Shown here: positions 45,974 through 59,275 of the stretch, one piece after another
Numbering within the stretch: the first letter of the stretch is position 1
How the letters are laid out: each line of letters opens with the position of its first letter
Assembly: GCA_001414345.1 (NCBI GenBank)
Contig: LLCB01000236.1
Coordinates: forward strand, 1-64,000
Direction of reading: 5' to 3'
From: Hymenoscyphus infarciens
Lineage: Eukaryota; Ascomycota; Leotiomycetes; Helotiales; Helotiaceae
DNA: 64,000 nt
Made by a program: the position numbers and the translations under genes
Notes under the pieces: generated by a model
Seen by the model: only the letters and a program-made list of their open reading frames with translations
Databases searched by the model: none
Told to the model about the DNA's origin: nothing

Positions 45974-47862
45974 TTTTTAATTCATTATTCATCTCTTTTA
46001 TTTATTTAATGATTTATTTCATAAAGTATAACTAGTATATCTTTGTGAAGTAATTTATAAAAGTTAGATAAAAAAATACTAGAGCGGAATAATAAAGGTC
46101 TAGTGGAATAATAAAAACCTAGGTAACGTGAGATTGAACCTAGGGCCTTAAGCATCGAACCCCTTAGCTACCTCTCTAAACCCTATTTAAGTGTCCTCTT
46201 CCTTCCTCTCTTCTCCTTTAACTTTTTTTTAACTTTTAGACTACTACTCTAACTAGGAAATATAAGAGATACTATCACGTGTTACCTCTATTGAAAATAT
46301 ATGAAACGTTATAGAATTTATATATTCTCTAGGCTTAATTCCTTCAATTCGTGACTTTGATATAGTTCTTAATTTTAATTCAAATTAGTGTTTTAGCTTT
46401 CCCCGCCTTAGTTAGCCTAGTACTTAGAATAGAATAGGCTACTTACCTAGATAAGAATAGAAGAGACTAGGCTAAGTTTAGTAGGCTAGGTACTCTAACT
46501 AGGATAGAAGTAGCTAGGAACGTTCTAAAAACAGGATAGAAGTAGCTAGGTAGGTAAAAAAAGGAGGCTAGGCTAGAGTAGGATTAGGAAGATAACTCTT
46601 TAAGAGTTCTAATTAGGACCTCGACTCTCTTTTCTACTCGCTTTCTAGACTTTAAGCGAAATTAACTAGCTTAACTCTTTCTATCCTAGCCTCTCTATTT
46701 AGTAAGAAAAGGTAGATAAGTACTATAGAATAAGAGTCGCTAAGAAAGCTAGAATTTAAGAATAGGAGAAGGCGAGATAGCTTTAAAATAGAGGTAGGAG
46801 AGAGAAGGATTATTAAGATATAATAGAATAATAGATTAGACGAGGAAACCTAAAACACTAACTCAAATACTACTACTTTTATGAATATTTAGAATTTTAG
46901 ATTCAATTAGTAACTTTAATTATTAGAACAAGATAGGCACTTGCTTATTCGCTAGAGAGAACTATATTATCTAGAGAAACTAGTAGTTTATATAGAAGAT
47001 AAGTGTATACTATTAACCTATTCTAAAGCGAAGCTAGGAAATATAAGTCTTTCTCTATAGAAAGCCGGTATTATGTCTATAAGACTGTTCCTTTCATTAG
47101 TAGGTCTACGAAAGGAATAAAACCCTCGAATATATTCATAATATTCGTTATTTTCTACGAATAATATACTCTTCGAATTATTTAAGAATAAGTAAAGTTT
47201 ATAGAGTAAATAGTAGTTAATTATTTATGAATATTTCGTATTTACTACTCTTTTAGTATCTCCTTCTCTACTATTCTAAACTCAGGTAAAAAATCCCTTG
47301 AAATTATCTACTTTAGCTGTCTCGATTAAGCTATACTAGAGCGTTTTAAGGCTAAAAAAGAGAATAAATTAGTTGTTAAATAAGACTATCTCTAAAGTAA
47401 GTACTTTTACTAAGTTTAGCTTATAAAAGTGCTTTCTAGGTATTTCTATACTTTTTGTCCTTTAGTTTATACTATATATAAATTATATCTTAAACCAGTT
47501 TCGAAACTAGCTTAGTAGTTACGTAGTAAAACTTAAAATCTAAGTTTTATATAAACTAATAACTACTTAGTAGATTTAAATAGTTCTAAACATTTAAATA
47601 GATATAAATAATCAAAATTATAAAAAAGTATAATATATATATATTAAGAATTATATATAAGATAGCGGTAGTTCTTAATATCTCTATACTAAGACTTAAG
47701 AGCAGATATTAAGTCTAATAAATAGAAACTATTCGTAATATATTTTTACAGAACCCTATAGTATAAAGAAAAAGTTAGAATAGTACGTATTTATTCAATA
47801 TTTATAGTAAATATTTAATCTTTTATTCTTCTTTTCATTGCGTAGACCTATTTATCAAGACC
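45974..47862. repeat. AT-rich RIP block within the broken hydrolase gene
   Basis: About 1.9 kb of RIP-mutated, AT-rich DNA lies where the central third of the hydrolase (including the nucleophile elbow) should be. It is either a further transposon with a deletion or heavily mutated spacer. A tRNA-like segment at 46110-46186 lies near its left end. No LTR, TIR or target duplication was found. Confidence 0.6.
46110..46186 (-). repeat. tRNA-like/SINE-like segment
   Basis: The minus strand contains TAGCTAAGGGG at 46170-46160, matching the A-box consensus, and GGTTCAATCTC at 46140-46130, close to a B-box. The spacing is shorter than in a normal tRNA gene and the acceptor arms do not pair convincingly, so I read it as a tRNA-derived SINE head or tRNA pseudogene inside the RIP block. 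Confidence 0.3.
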
Positions 47863-48089
47863 TCACCTACTCTCCATAGGTCGACAACTACCACGAACGT
47901 AAGCACCGCCATGGAAAGGCAAAGTGTTACGTTGCGTTCCTTGACTTCGAGCACTTGAGAGAAATGGCTTTGGATACGAAGCAGCCTCGATCGTGACGGG
48001 CCGAACAACGGGGTCATCCGCTATGCCCTGATAGATAGTTAGAATTGAAGAGAATAGTGGTATAACAACAAATCGTTTTTTCAGACTTC
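47863..48089 (-). pseudogene. Alpha/beta-hydrolase, middle fragment (oxyanion-hole region)
   Basis: From the boundary with the copia LTR it reads SLKKRFVVIPLFSS, DDPVVRPVTIEAASYPKPF and then FHGGAYV, the HGG oxyanion-hole motif of the hydrolase family. Reading frames before FHGG suggest small compensating indels (VKERNVTL is in the neighbouring frame). A stop follows soon after HGGAYVRGS, at 47863. The frame joins exactly to the 5' piece across the 48090-62094 insertion. Confidence 0.75.
48085..48089. repeat. Left target duplication of the copia element (ACTTC)
   Basis: Five bases, repeated at 62095-62099, flank the 14-kb insertion exactly at the LTR ends. Confidence 0.85.
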
Positions 48090-48264
48090 TATTACGGGAT
48101 AAAGGTGGGTCAGACAAAGGATCACCTGATGAACCCTATCTTTTAAGCAAGGAGTATAGTATTTAAAGCCTTATGCTCTCCTCTATAGTTCTAGGAATCA
48201 AGTATCTACTTTAACTTTACTTTACTTATCTTATACTCTTAATATAGCTTCTATAATTACTATA
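48090..48264. repeat. 5' LTR of the copia element (175 bp)
   Basis: Begins TATTACGGG (TG start altered by RIP) and ends CTATA. It differs from the 3' LTR mainly by transitions. It retains GTGGGTCAGACAAAGG, where the other copy has lost the CA/TG sites. Confidence 0.88.
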
Positions 48265-51200
48265 GTTATAAGCCTAGTTAATAGATAGGATACTACTTCT
48301 ACTACGCTAGTTATATTAGCTTTATCTTCTTTTTATCTATTCTTATCTTCTTCTTAAAAGCACTACTTTTATAATAGTAAGCTTACTCTTAACTAAAAAG
48401 GTCCTCCTTACTAACTAAAACTTATAGCTTATATAGTATAACCACTTCTTTTATATTATCTACTAAAAAAGAGTCTAGGAATACTTTAATCTAAATAGCT
48501 CTAATACTAAAAACGCTAATAAGCTTAAAAGACTCTATTCTATAATTAAATAGGCTATACTTAATAAGAATATTAGACTTAAAGAAGCCTAGCTTATAGT
48601 AAATAAAGCTTAGAATATACTCTTAGTAACTTAATATATAAGAAGAGATCTACTAGAACTACCTCTTCTAGTAATAGCTAATAATATTAAAGAGGACTTT
48701 AAAAATAATATTAAAAGATATACTTTTAAAATTAATAAGCTTTATATTATATAAGATAAGATATATAAAGTTAGCTCCTAGGTAGAGAGTACTATAGATA
48801 AGTTTATACTCTTAGAAGCCTAATCCTTACTTAGATATACTAAGAAATTCGTTCTCTAAGACCTAATTTAAAAGCTTAAAAGTAACTTAGTACTAATATT
48901 AGAAAGTATAGAAGATATAGTATATATAGAATACTAGAATACGCTTATTTAAACTAAATTAAGGTCTATAAACTCTAATTACTAGTTCTTTAACTAGAAA
49001 CGCTACTATAACTAAGTAAAAATTTTTTAACTCTTAGAGATTAAGAGTCTACTTATAGTAAAGGACTTTCTAGATATAGTTTACTAAATTACTCTTACCT
49101 AAATAATAAGTTAAAAGATATAGTTAATTAATAATATAAAGCTTAGAAAAGGAGTTATATTACTTAATAATCTTATTAAAATATTTTTAGAGATCTTATA
49201 TAAATACCTTATATTAAAAACTAGTAGGAAAGTAAGTAAGATGTTCTCTATCTTTAGAAGTTAAAGTAATAACCTATCTAATTCTAGAAATAAAGCTTAA
49301 AATAAGAGTTCTAATAATAAGAAATGTCTATATAAAACTAGTTAAAGACACTTTTAGAAACTAGTTAACTACTAAACCTTAGAATTTATACTTACTAGAA
49401 AGTATAATCCTACTCTTAATAATCTCTTAGATAATAAGGAGTTAAAAGAGATTATATAGTATTTAAGAGCCTCTTTCTAAATAGACCTCTAAAAGAAACT
49501 AATTAAAAAGTTCTTTATAATATAATCTAAGTTTAAAAAGAGATCTATAAGCTCTACTAGTAGTACTTAAAGGTTATTAAAATACCTTATTAAGAATATA
49601 AGTACTATAATCTTATCTCTAAAGCTTCTAACTAATCTAGAAATAATAAACTAAGCCTTAAAATAAGGAATCTACGCTTTCTTAGCTAAATATACTAGAT
49701 ACCCTCTTATAGATTTAACACTCTTTAATAATTATAAAGTAGTCTATCTTATTAATAGTAAAGATATACTTATCTTAGGAACCTTTAAACGCTCTAATAA
49801 TATAATAGAATTAGGAATAACTAGTATTCTAATTAATAGAATAAGAATAAGAGTTATAAAGAACGTTCTTAGAAGTAAGAGAGGAAGTAACTCTATAGAT
49901 CTAATACTTACTAATATTACTATTATTAAGAGTTTTTATTCTAATATTATCTTAGAAGTATATATTAGAGAATCTAGAATATAGTATAATAGATATAACT
50001 ATTTACTATACTTTAGACTTATAAAGAATAATATAGTTATTAAATCTTTAATTTATATAGTAAACTTAGTCTTATTTAAATATAACCTTATTAATAACTA
50101 TACTAAGCTTTAAAACCTCTAAGCTATATTTACTTTAATATACTTAATACTCTCTAAAAAGATTAATAAATACTTTTATAAGAAGATAAGAGACTATACT
50201 AAACTAAGAAGCGATTTAGTAGAAATTTAGTATAAAAGATTAAGATATCTAAAATAGGAAGCTCTTAAAGCTCTAGTCTAGTTAGTAAGGAATATAAAAA
50301 TTATAAGTATTAAATAAGTAAAATACTTATACTATACTATTACTTATATTTAGAACGTTGTTTTAAGATATATCTCTAAGAATAGAAGTATATAACTATT
50401 CTAGTAGTACTTATAGGATTTATTTAACTTCTTAACTAGATATAATAGAGCTAAACAGCTCCTTTTAATAAAAGAGGAGTATAGTAGAAAGCTTTTTAGA
50501 TTTATAATAATAAATAAGAGAAGAGAAATAGTATTTAAAAAGCTTAAGAACTTTAAAAGATAGATTAGATAATAATATAGTCTTTTAATTTATAAGCTTA
50601 AGTATAATAATAATAAATTAGTAATCTTATAATATAGAGCCTTAGAATATACTTTATAGGCTATAGAGATTAGAATAGACTTAGAGCTTATATTAACTTA
50701 TACTTATAAGCTAAATAGAGAGATAGAAAGAGTAGAATAAAAAGTAATTATATACTTAATTAAAATATTATCTATTACTAACTTATTATAATATCTTTAA
50801 ACTAAGTTAATTATAACTAGAATCTAGCTTTATAATATAAGCCTTAACTAAAGAAACAAGTTTAAGATACTAAATAAAGTGCTTTTATTATAGTTTAATA
50901 ATTATTTCTACTAATATAATCTAAAGTTTAAGAACTTAGTAATAAAAGACTTTAGACTAGATTAGAATAGAATCTATATTTATAGATCTAGTGCTTATCT
51001 ACTAAAAAAGGAGAGAGAGTAAGAAGTTAAGAAGAGAGCCTTTAAAGTTAATTTTAGAGCTTATATAGATTATTTAGTTAGGTATATTTTATTAAATATC
51101 TACTATATCTAGGTTTTATAGCTTAATTAAGTTATTATAACTTAGAACGTTATATTTAATAAAGAAATCTTTTATATACTAAAATATAAAAAAGTAGAAT

Positions 51201-53090
51201 AATAACCTATTATAATTACTTATATAGTAGTATAGTATATAGTTAAGTAGAAGTAATAAGATATTAAAGCTTTATTTAAAAGTATTAGTATATATAAAAT
51301 AGAGAGTATAAGAAAACTAAAACTAGAAGCTAAACTAGTAAGAGATATCTTATTTAAAGCTACTAATATACTAAGTAAAGCTTTAATTAGCTAGAACTTA
51401 AGAGTAAGGCTAGAAAAGAGAGATATAATCTCTTCTAGGTTTAGACTTCTATTACTTAGAGTAATACCTAAACTTAAAAGTATACTAGAATAGGTTATAA
51501 GCTTTTAAAATAGATAAAATATAAGAATCTTCTAATAAACTATAAGACTCTCTTAATAAGTACTTATAAGATTCTCTTAATTATAAAATAATACTAAAAG
51601 TATAGAAGGCTTAAATAGTTTATTAATTAAGATAAATAATAGAATACTAAAAGGAATCTTCTAATAAAACAGAGAGAGTAGACTCTTTTAATAATAAAGT
51701 AGTATATAAGAAAGAACTCTTAATATACTAGTTCTAGAAACTTCTAATATAAAGTTAACTAAAAAGTAGAGAATAATAAATATAGAAAGTAAAAACCTAA
51801 AAAAGCTTAAGATAAAGTAAGAGTATATAAAGAAAGTATATCTACTTATATTAAGAAAGAGTAAAAGAGGTTAACCTAGAGAGGAGGATATTAAAGATAT
51901 AATAATCTCTACTCTACTAGTTATATTAATTAGAATAGAGCCTTAATAGACTATTCTAGAATATTTAAATTATTTCTTTAGTACTTTTTAGCCTTTATTA
52001 GAGAGTATAGTATTAAATAAGGAAGACTTATAAGATATCTACTATATTATTATAATAGTAATAATAAGAGAAGAAACGCTTTTAAAGCCTAGATACCTAC
52101 GCTTTTATTAGTTAAAACTACTAAAAGAGTTAAAATTATAAAGAGAACTTATAAACTATCTACTTAGTAAGTACTTTAAAGACAATTTAGAGCTTAAAAT
52201 TAAGAACCTAGAGAAAAGGAAATACTAATATATAATTAAAAGATAAAATACTAAAATAAAACTATTACTACTAAAGTAGATATTTACATATAAATATAAC
52301 TCTATAAACTATCTAATTTAATACTAAGCTTAGCTTATAGTTAAGAGTAATCTTTAATAAGAAGATACTATCCTTTTAATATATACTACTACGCTTATAG
52401 TAAGATTATTCTAAATAGCTATAATAATAGCTACTAGATTTAACCTAGAGATTAAGTAATATAATATTATAAACGTGTTTATTAATATAGAAAGGGATAT
52501 AGAAGCTCTTCTAGTAGCTTATTAACTTCTAGATAGATATTAATAAAAAGGACTATATATTAAATTAGATAAAGTACTTTATAGGTTAAGAGATTCTCTA
52601 GCTCTATAGTTTAAACACTTTATAACTACTTTTTAAGAATATAGCTTAATACTCTATTTAAAAGAGCTCTATATTTATATAGATCTTTTAAGAAAGGTTT
52701 TTATAATCTTTTATATAGATAATATATAAATAATATACTATTAGAATAATATATCTCTAATAAGAGTTATAATAGATAAACTAAAGCTTTTATATAAACT
52801 ATACTTACTTAGTAATATAGAATAGTATCTTAAGATAAAAGTCTATAGAGATAGAGTATAGAAAAAGATATAGCTCTCTTATAATATATATATTAAATAA
52901 ATTACTAAACGATTTAAGCTTATTAATAAAGATTATCTAAGTATACTACTTTTAATATATAAACTAAAAAAGAATTAAGAAACAGCGAAACCTATATTTA
53001 TAAAGTTCTATTAAAAGAAGGTAGGTTTAGTACTTTATATAGTAATTATAATATAACTAGATATTATATTTACTACTTCCTAGCTTTTAT

Positions 53091-53263
53091 TATTAGTATG
53101 ACTTATAGTTATAAAAGCGATGTAAAAAGAGTTATATTATCGTTCGTATATACCGAGTAAAGCTAGCTACGATGTCTACTTAAGTAGCTCTTAAGCGAGA
53201 AGTACGTATACCTACGTATACTAATCTAAGTCGCTATTTACCCTTTAAATATATATACTAATA
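53091..53263. repeat. Left LTR of nested element
   Basis: TATTAGTATGAC to TACTAATA; pairs with 59103-59275, which retains TGTTAGTA and ACCGACA ends. Differences are transitions. Confidence 0.88.
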
Positions 53264-56200
53264 CTAGTACTTCTTTAAAACGATAGAAGTTACTTAAAAT
53301 CATTAAAAATTATATATTTAATCTAACTAATTAGAGCTCTCTATTCTCTATTCTTAACTAATAAGAAGGCTCTATTTCTATCTCTTATTATCTCTTATTC
53401 CGTTCTATCTATTCTATAAGCTTGATATCTAGCTTGTTTATATCAATTAGCTTTTGTAAGGTATTATAGTAACTCTTTTTAGTTATAAAATTAGTAGAGT
53501 TACTTCTACTATTAATCTATTTAATCTTATTAATTTCTTTTAACTTATACACCTCTTATAAGTATATAATATTAATTATTAGTTACTTCTCTTTTGTTAT
53601 ACTTAATTTAGCTATATATTTATAGATAAACTTCGAATTAGTATATATTATAAGTGGAATCTTAAATCCTAGGATGCTTTTAAGAGTTAATTTAATCGAG
53701 GCTATAGTATTAAATCTAGAGCTTATTATATATAATTCTAATACTAAAACGCTATAAGTAACTCTCTTATACTTAGTAGAAGACTAATATAAAATATTAA
53801 TATTAGTATTTTTATTTATAAGTATAATAACATAGTTAATTTATAATAATAAGTTCTTATTATTAGTAAATAATCTATTAATAAAGGTATATAACTTTAG
53901 AGAAGATTTATCTAATTTAGTAAATTTAAGTCCTCTTAAAAGATTATTGATTTACTATTAAATTTACTTATTAAGAAGTAAAATATTATTATCTTAAGAA
54001 TCGATAGTTTAGATAGTATATAATAAGTCGAAAGTAGCCTTAGGCTAAGATACTATAACTAAGTATACCTCTCTAGTATATTAAGTAATATATTAATCTT
54101 TAGTATCTACTATATATAATATCTCTTTTATATTAGATATCTTAGATAGAGCCTTTTATACTAAATCTAAGTGTTTTATATAATCCTAAGTAAGAGATAT
54201 AGAGCTGTTATAATGCTTAGTAATTAGCTCTTTATTAAATTTAATTAGATAGTTAATAGTAAGCTCTTCTCTCTTTTTAGATATAAATCTAGCTTTATTA
54301 ATAGTAAGCTCTTCTTTATTAGTAAAAGTATTATTAGTAAGTATAAGAGTATTATTAGTTTAAAGGCTTACTATACTAAAAGGGGTATTTAACTTTGCTT
54401 ACTTATTATACTAGTATAATTTAGTATATAAAAGATAGAGGTTGAAAGTTAACTATTCTATTATAAGCCTTATAATATAGTATTTATAGTATGTTATAAA
54501 CTAGTAATTACTAGCTTCTAGAATACTATATAGTAGTCTAATTACTTTAAAGAATATATCTTCTTATTAGAGATAACTTTTAGAAGAGTATATAAAGAAT
54601 TTTTAATTTAAGTTAGTTAATAATTATATATATATTTATATAATATCTTAAATAAATACTTATAAGCTTAGAAGTATTATAATAAGTATAAGGATTATTC
54701 TTTAGCTTACTCTTTAAATAGTAGGCGCCTAGGTAAGTACTAGCGACTTTCTAGTATTATTATATACTTAGATAACTAATCTTAACTTTATAAAAGTAAG
54801 TATTATATTCTTAAATTTAATATTATTTATAAAGTATAATCTAAATATTCTAGTATTAGGAGGTAACTCCTTCTAAGTAATAATTTTAAAAACACCTTAA
54901 TTAGTTAATCTATTAATCTCCTTTTATTATAATTTAATATATACTATACTATTATTAGCTATAAATACTTTAATATTATAAAGTTTACTTAAATTAGTAA
55001 GAAAAGTTCTAATATCTTTAAGAGTAATATAGTCGAAATCGTCTATAAAAGTGTTTAACTATTAGAATAATACTTTAAAAGACCTATTTAGAGGTCTTAG
55101 ATACTTTTAGAGCTGTCTATATCTATACTTTTAGAGATGTTTTAATATAGTTTCTAGAATATTAGTGTTTTAGTAGATTTATAACTATTAAAGTTAGTAT
55201 TAGAGAAAAGGTAAATATTATTTAACATCTTACTTATCTTATTACTTAAAAGTTCCTCTTTTTTAATAAGGTTATAGTATCGTTTTAGATAGTACTATAC
55301 TAGAAACTTCCTTAGTTACTAGTATTATTCTAGAAGTTTTAGAAGTTTTAATAAAGTATAGCTTTATAACTATAGATTAAAACTTTATAAGACTGCTTAG
55401 TAGTACTATAATATAGTCTTTATTCTTAATTCTTTAAAGGATAAAAGGTTTTATCTAAGACTTTATATACTCCTTTTATACTAAAACGTCTAAATTTAAG
55501 AGTAAGTCCTTAACTTAGTTAATTAGTCTATTTTATATATTAAGAGCTTCTTTAACTTAATAAGATATAATCTACTTTTATACTTCTTAAGTAGCTTTCT
55601 TATAAGTCTTAGACTTTATAGAAATCGGTTATAAAAGTGTATTATTTATAGTTATTTAAGTATATACTTTATATACTAATAAAGTAGAGACTAGTCTATT
55701 TAGGCTTATTATATTATTAATTACTTTAAAGGCTATTTAAAGTATTAAACTTTATAAGAGATAAGGCTCTTATTTATATATAATATTATATACCTGTTAA
55801 ATTAGTCTATAGTATTATTCTACTATACTAATTAAATTATATACCTTAACTAGTATAGTTTTTACTATAGTACCTATTCTAGTAGTAGAGTATATAAAGT
55901 CTTTCTTAATAAAGTTTGTCCTAGTATTTATAATAATATAATTAAAGAGTCTAAGATATATATTAATCTAATATCTTTAGAATACCTCTTATATAGTTAT
56001 TACTTTTATATCTAGTAAAAAGTTATCTACTTAATACCTTATTACTTCGTTTATATAGTATAAGACTATCTACTTATTAAAGAAGAAAGTATTAATTAAA
56101 ATACTATAATTAAATTTAAGGTTATTATAAAAGGTAAACTTAAATTAGCTAAGTAAACTTCTATACTTTTAATAGTATTTATAAAATTTAGTAAGATATT

Positions 56201-59102
56201 AAAGAATGTCTTAGTTAATATAATACCTAGCTCTTTCTAGTATATATTATAATCTTAGTATTAATAGATAACTAAATCGCCTATAAAGTCTTTAAATATT
56301 AATATCTATAAGAAAGGTTAAGTACTTCTATATAAAGTTATATATAGCTTTATCTTAAAGTAGAAAAGAGTATCTAAATTATTATATAATAGAGAACCTT
56401 TTAACTTCTATCTCTTTCTTATTTTCTTAGATAAGTATATTTTAAAGATTATTTAAAGTAATATTTAGGTTATCTATATTATTAATATAAAGGATAAAAG
56501 GGGTATTAGATTATACTATATAGAGTTTAGCTCTTTTAATTAGTATATTAACTATTATTAATTCTAAAAATAGAGTATATCTCTTACTAAACTAGATATT
56601 AAATTAACTCTTTATACCTTTATTAATTAGAACGCTTTTAATAAGTCTAATATATATAAGATATTAGTTATATCTTATACTTAACTTTTAAGCTACTCTA
56701 GTATTAACTATTATACTAAAGAAGTTTTCTTTTATATATCTTTTAGCTATTATTATAAATACCTCTTCTATAAATTTATATATAATATTAGAAGTATTAT
56801 TTAAGTTATTTAAGTTTTATAGAATATATCTATTAATAGTGTGTTTTTATATTAAACTTATTAAATTTATAATAAGTTATTTAGTATTTAAATTATTAAT
56901 AAATCCTATAAAAGTAGTATTATAATAGATAACTTTATTATCTAAGCTAGTATCTAATAAGTAACTATCTTCTTTTAATAGAGTAATAGTATAAAGTGTC
57001 TCTAATATCTCCTTCTTCTAGGTACTCTAAGTATATGTTATATTTATATTATATACCTTTCTAGTATATCTATCTTACTTTCTTTTAAAGTATCTAGAAT
57101 TCTTATTAGTCTATTTAGTAAAGTAATAGTCTTACTCTTTTTAACTATAATTCTAAGATAAATGATTATTCTTTTTATATATATAATATATCCTCTTCTT
57201 CTTATATTAATTTATACTATTAAATTTATTTATACTACTATATTATCTACTCTTATAAAAGTACTTCTTAGTTATTATAGTTTTATTTATAACTATCTCT
57301 AAATAGACTTTTATATAGGATTAGATTAAACTTTATAGAAGAGTAATAGTATTTAAAATTAAAGAGTCTTAGAGTAAGGTTAATATTATAGTAGTATAAT
57401 CTAGGACCTTTTTACATATTAAAATTAGCTTATTTAAAAACTAACTATTAGTATAAAAGTCTATAGAGAGGGAAAATCTTAGTAAATTAAGTCTTAATAA
57501 TATATCTTTAAAAGACTATAATATTAATACTCTAGATGCTTATATTATCTCTTATAAATTAATATTATTCTACTTAGATAATTAGTCTCTTTTATAAAGT
57601 TTATCTTTAAAGTATTATTATATAGATATAAATAAAACCTTAAAAGATTAATTATTATTTTTATTAAAAAGTATAATATAAAAGTAATTTAAAGTATTAC
57701 CTTTTAATATAGTAGAGAAGGTAAGAGAGTAAATTATTAGTAATACTCTACTTCTCTTATATATGTCTTTAAATATTAAAACTTTAATTATAAAGTTATC
57801 TTCTTTTCTACTATACTTTTAATTATCCTTATATACTTTTATAAGAGTGCCTAATATATAAGAGTAGTCTTAACTCTTTTAAGAATTTTATAAAGTTAAC
57901 TCTAGTTTAAAATATACTATATTTATTTATATTAGTAGTCTTCTACTAGGATTATTCTATTACTAATTATGTTCTAGATACTTAGAGGTATTATTAAAAT
58001 CGTTACTACTAGTATCTTTACTAAATTAATAGAATATAAAGAAGAAGGTCTAGTTATCTTTTAGTAAACTTAAAAGTTAGATTAGAGGTTATATTAGATT
58101 ACTTAAGTCTTTCTTTTTAGTTAGTAGAATTAAAGTTATTAAAAGTATTAGTTATTATATTAGTTATTATTATTATTATTATTATATAGTAGATGCTTAT
58201 AAAGCTTTATCTCTAGCCTTTATTTTAAATTAGGTATTTTAAGTAATATTTTTAGCTAAAGGTTATTATTATTAGAGTTATTATTACTATAGCTTTTATT
58301 ATCTTTTAACATATTCTATTATATATTTATAATAAGATCTAAAGACTCTACTACTAGTTTCTTCTTCTAATATTATAGCTTTTAATTCTTTATCTAACTA
58401 CTTAGTTTAGTTAACCTCGATAGCAGTGTTATATAGTATCTAAGATATAAGTATTTTATATCTATCTGTCTTAACTTATATACCTCTTCTATAAAGCGTC
58501 TATTATAACTTAGTATTCGTAGATTAGTAGATCTTAGTGAATTTATCTTAATCTTATCTTTTAAAGTCTATTTAAAATTTATTCTAAAGAAGAAGGTCTT
58601 TATTCTCTCCTTTAATATACTCTTCTTCTCTTTTAATAGTAAAAATCGTCTCTTTTATCTATATTAACTTTAGCTTTAGTACTAGCTTTAGAGCTTGTTT
58701 TAGTACTAAAGTTAAAGCTTCTAAAGTTATTAGAATCGGTTTTAGTATATCTATTATATTATAGATATTATAGATATTATAAATGTTATAGATAAATTTA
58801 GATATTATTAAAAGTCTATTTATACTCTACTTAGTAGGTAAAAGAGAATTTAGGTTTTAGGTAAATAAGTGTCTTAAGAAGTATAAATTATCTTAAGAGA
58901 TAATAGGAGATTAGTATTTATAATTAGCGCTTCTTATATTAAGAAGTGTTTATAGTATATTATTATAAATTTAAATAGTAAAAGGAACCACGATCTATGA
59001 AAGAGAATCTACTAGTAATATTAAGTTTACTTTTATATAAGTATATCTATAGTAAAAATATATAAAGTAACTAAGTATCTAATCTATACGTCTACTAATT
59101 AG

Positions 59103-59275
59103 TGTTAGTATAACTTATAGTTATAAAAGTAATATAAAAAGAGTTATATTATTATTTGTATATACTAAGTAAAGCTAGCTATAATATCTACTTAAGTAGC
59201 TCTTAAGCGAGAAGCACGTATACCTACGTATACTAATCCGAGTCGCTATTTATCTCTTGAATATATATACCGACA
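59103..59275. repeat. Right LTR of nested element
   Basis: TGTTAGTATAAC to CCGACA, the ends with canonical TG..CA that identify the LTR borders in all three copies. Confidence 0.9.

Larger units (their letters stand above)
53091..59275 (-). mobile_element. Nested LTR retrotransposon, 6.2 kb, RIP-degraded
   Basis: Identical-length 173-bp LTRs at 53091-53263 and 59103-59275 and a TTTAT target duplication (53086-53090, 59276-59280) mark a complete insertion within the copia RT/RNase H region. It belongs to the same family as the partial copy at 1-1788. On the minus strand weak translations recall an RT/integrase: PFILYINNID at about 56490 (YVDD-like after reversing RIP) and an integrase-like IDDFDYI at about 55030. 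The superfamily is unresolved, leaning Ty3/gypsy by the order of motifs. No open frames remain. Confidence 0.85.

Noticed and set aside
46110..46186. Functional tRNA gene
   Set aside because: A/B-box-like motifs are present but spacing and acceptor pairing do not fit a working tRNA; listed only as a SINE-like repeat.
53091..59275. Assigning the nested element firmly to Ty3/gypsy
   Set aside because: RIP has destroyed the frames; the weak RT/integrase-like translations are compatible with either superfamily.
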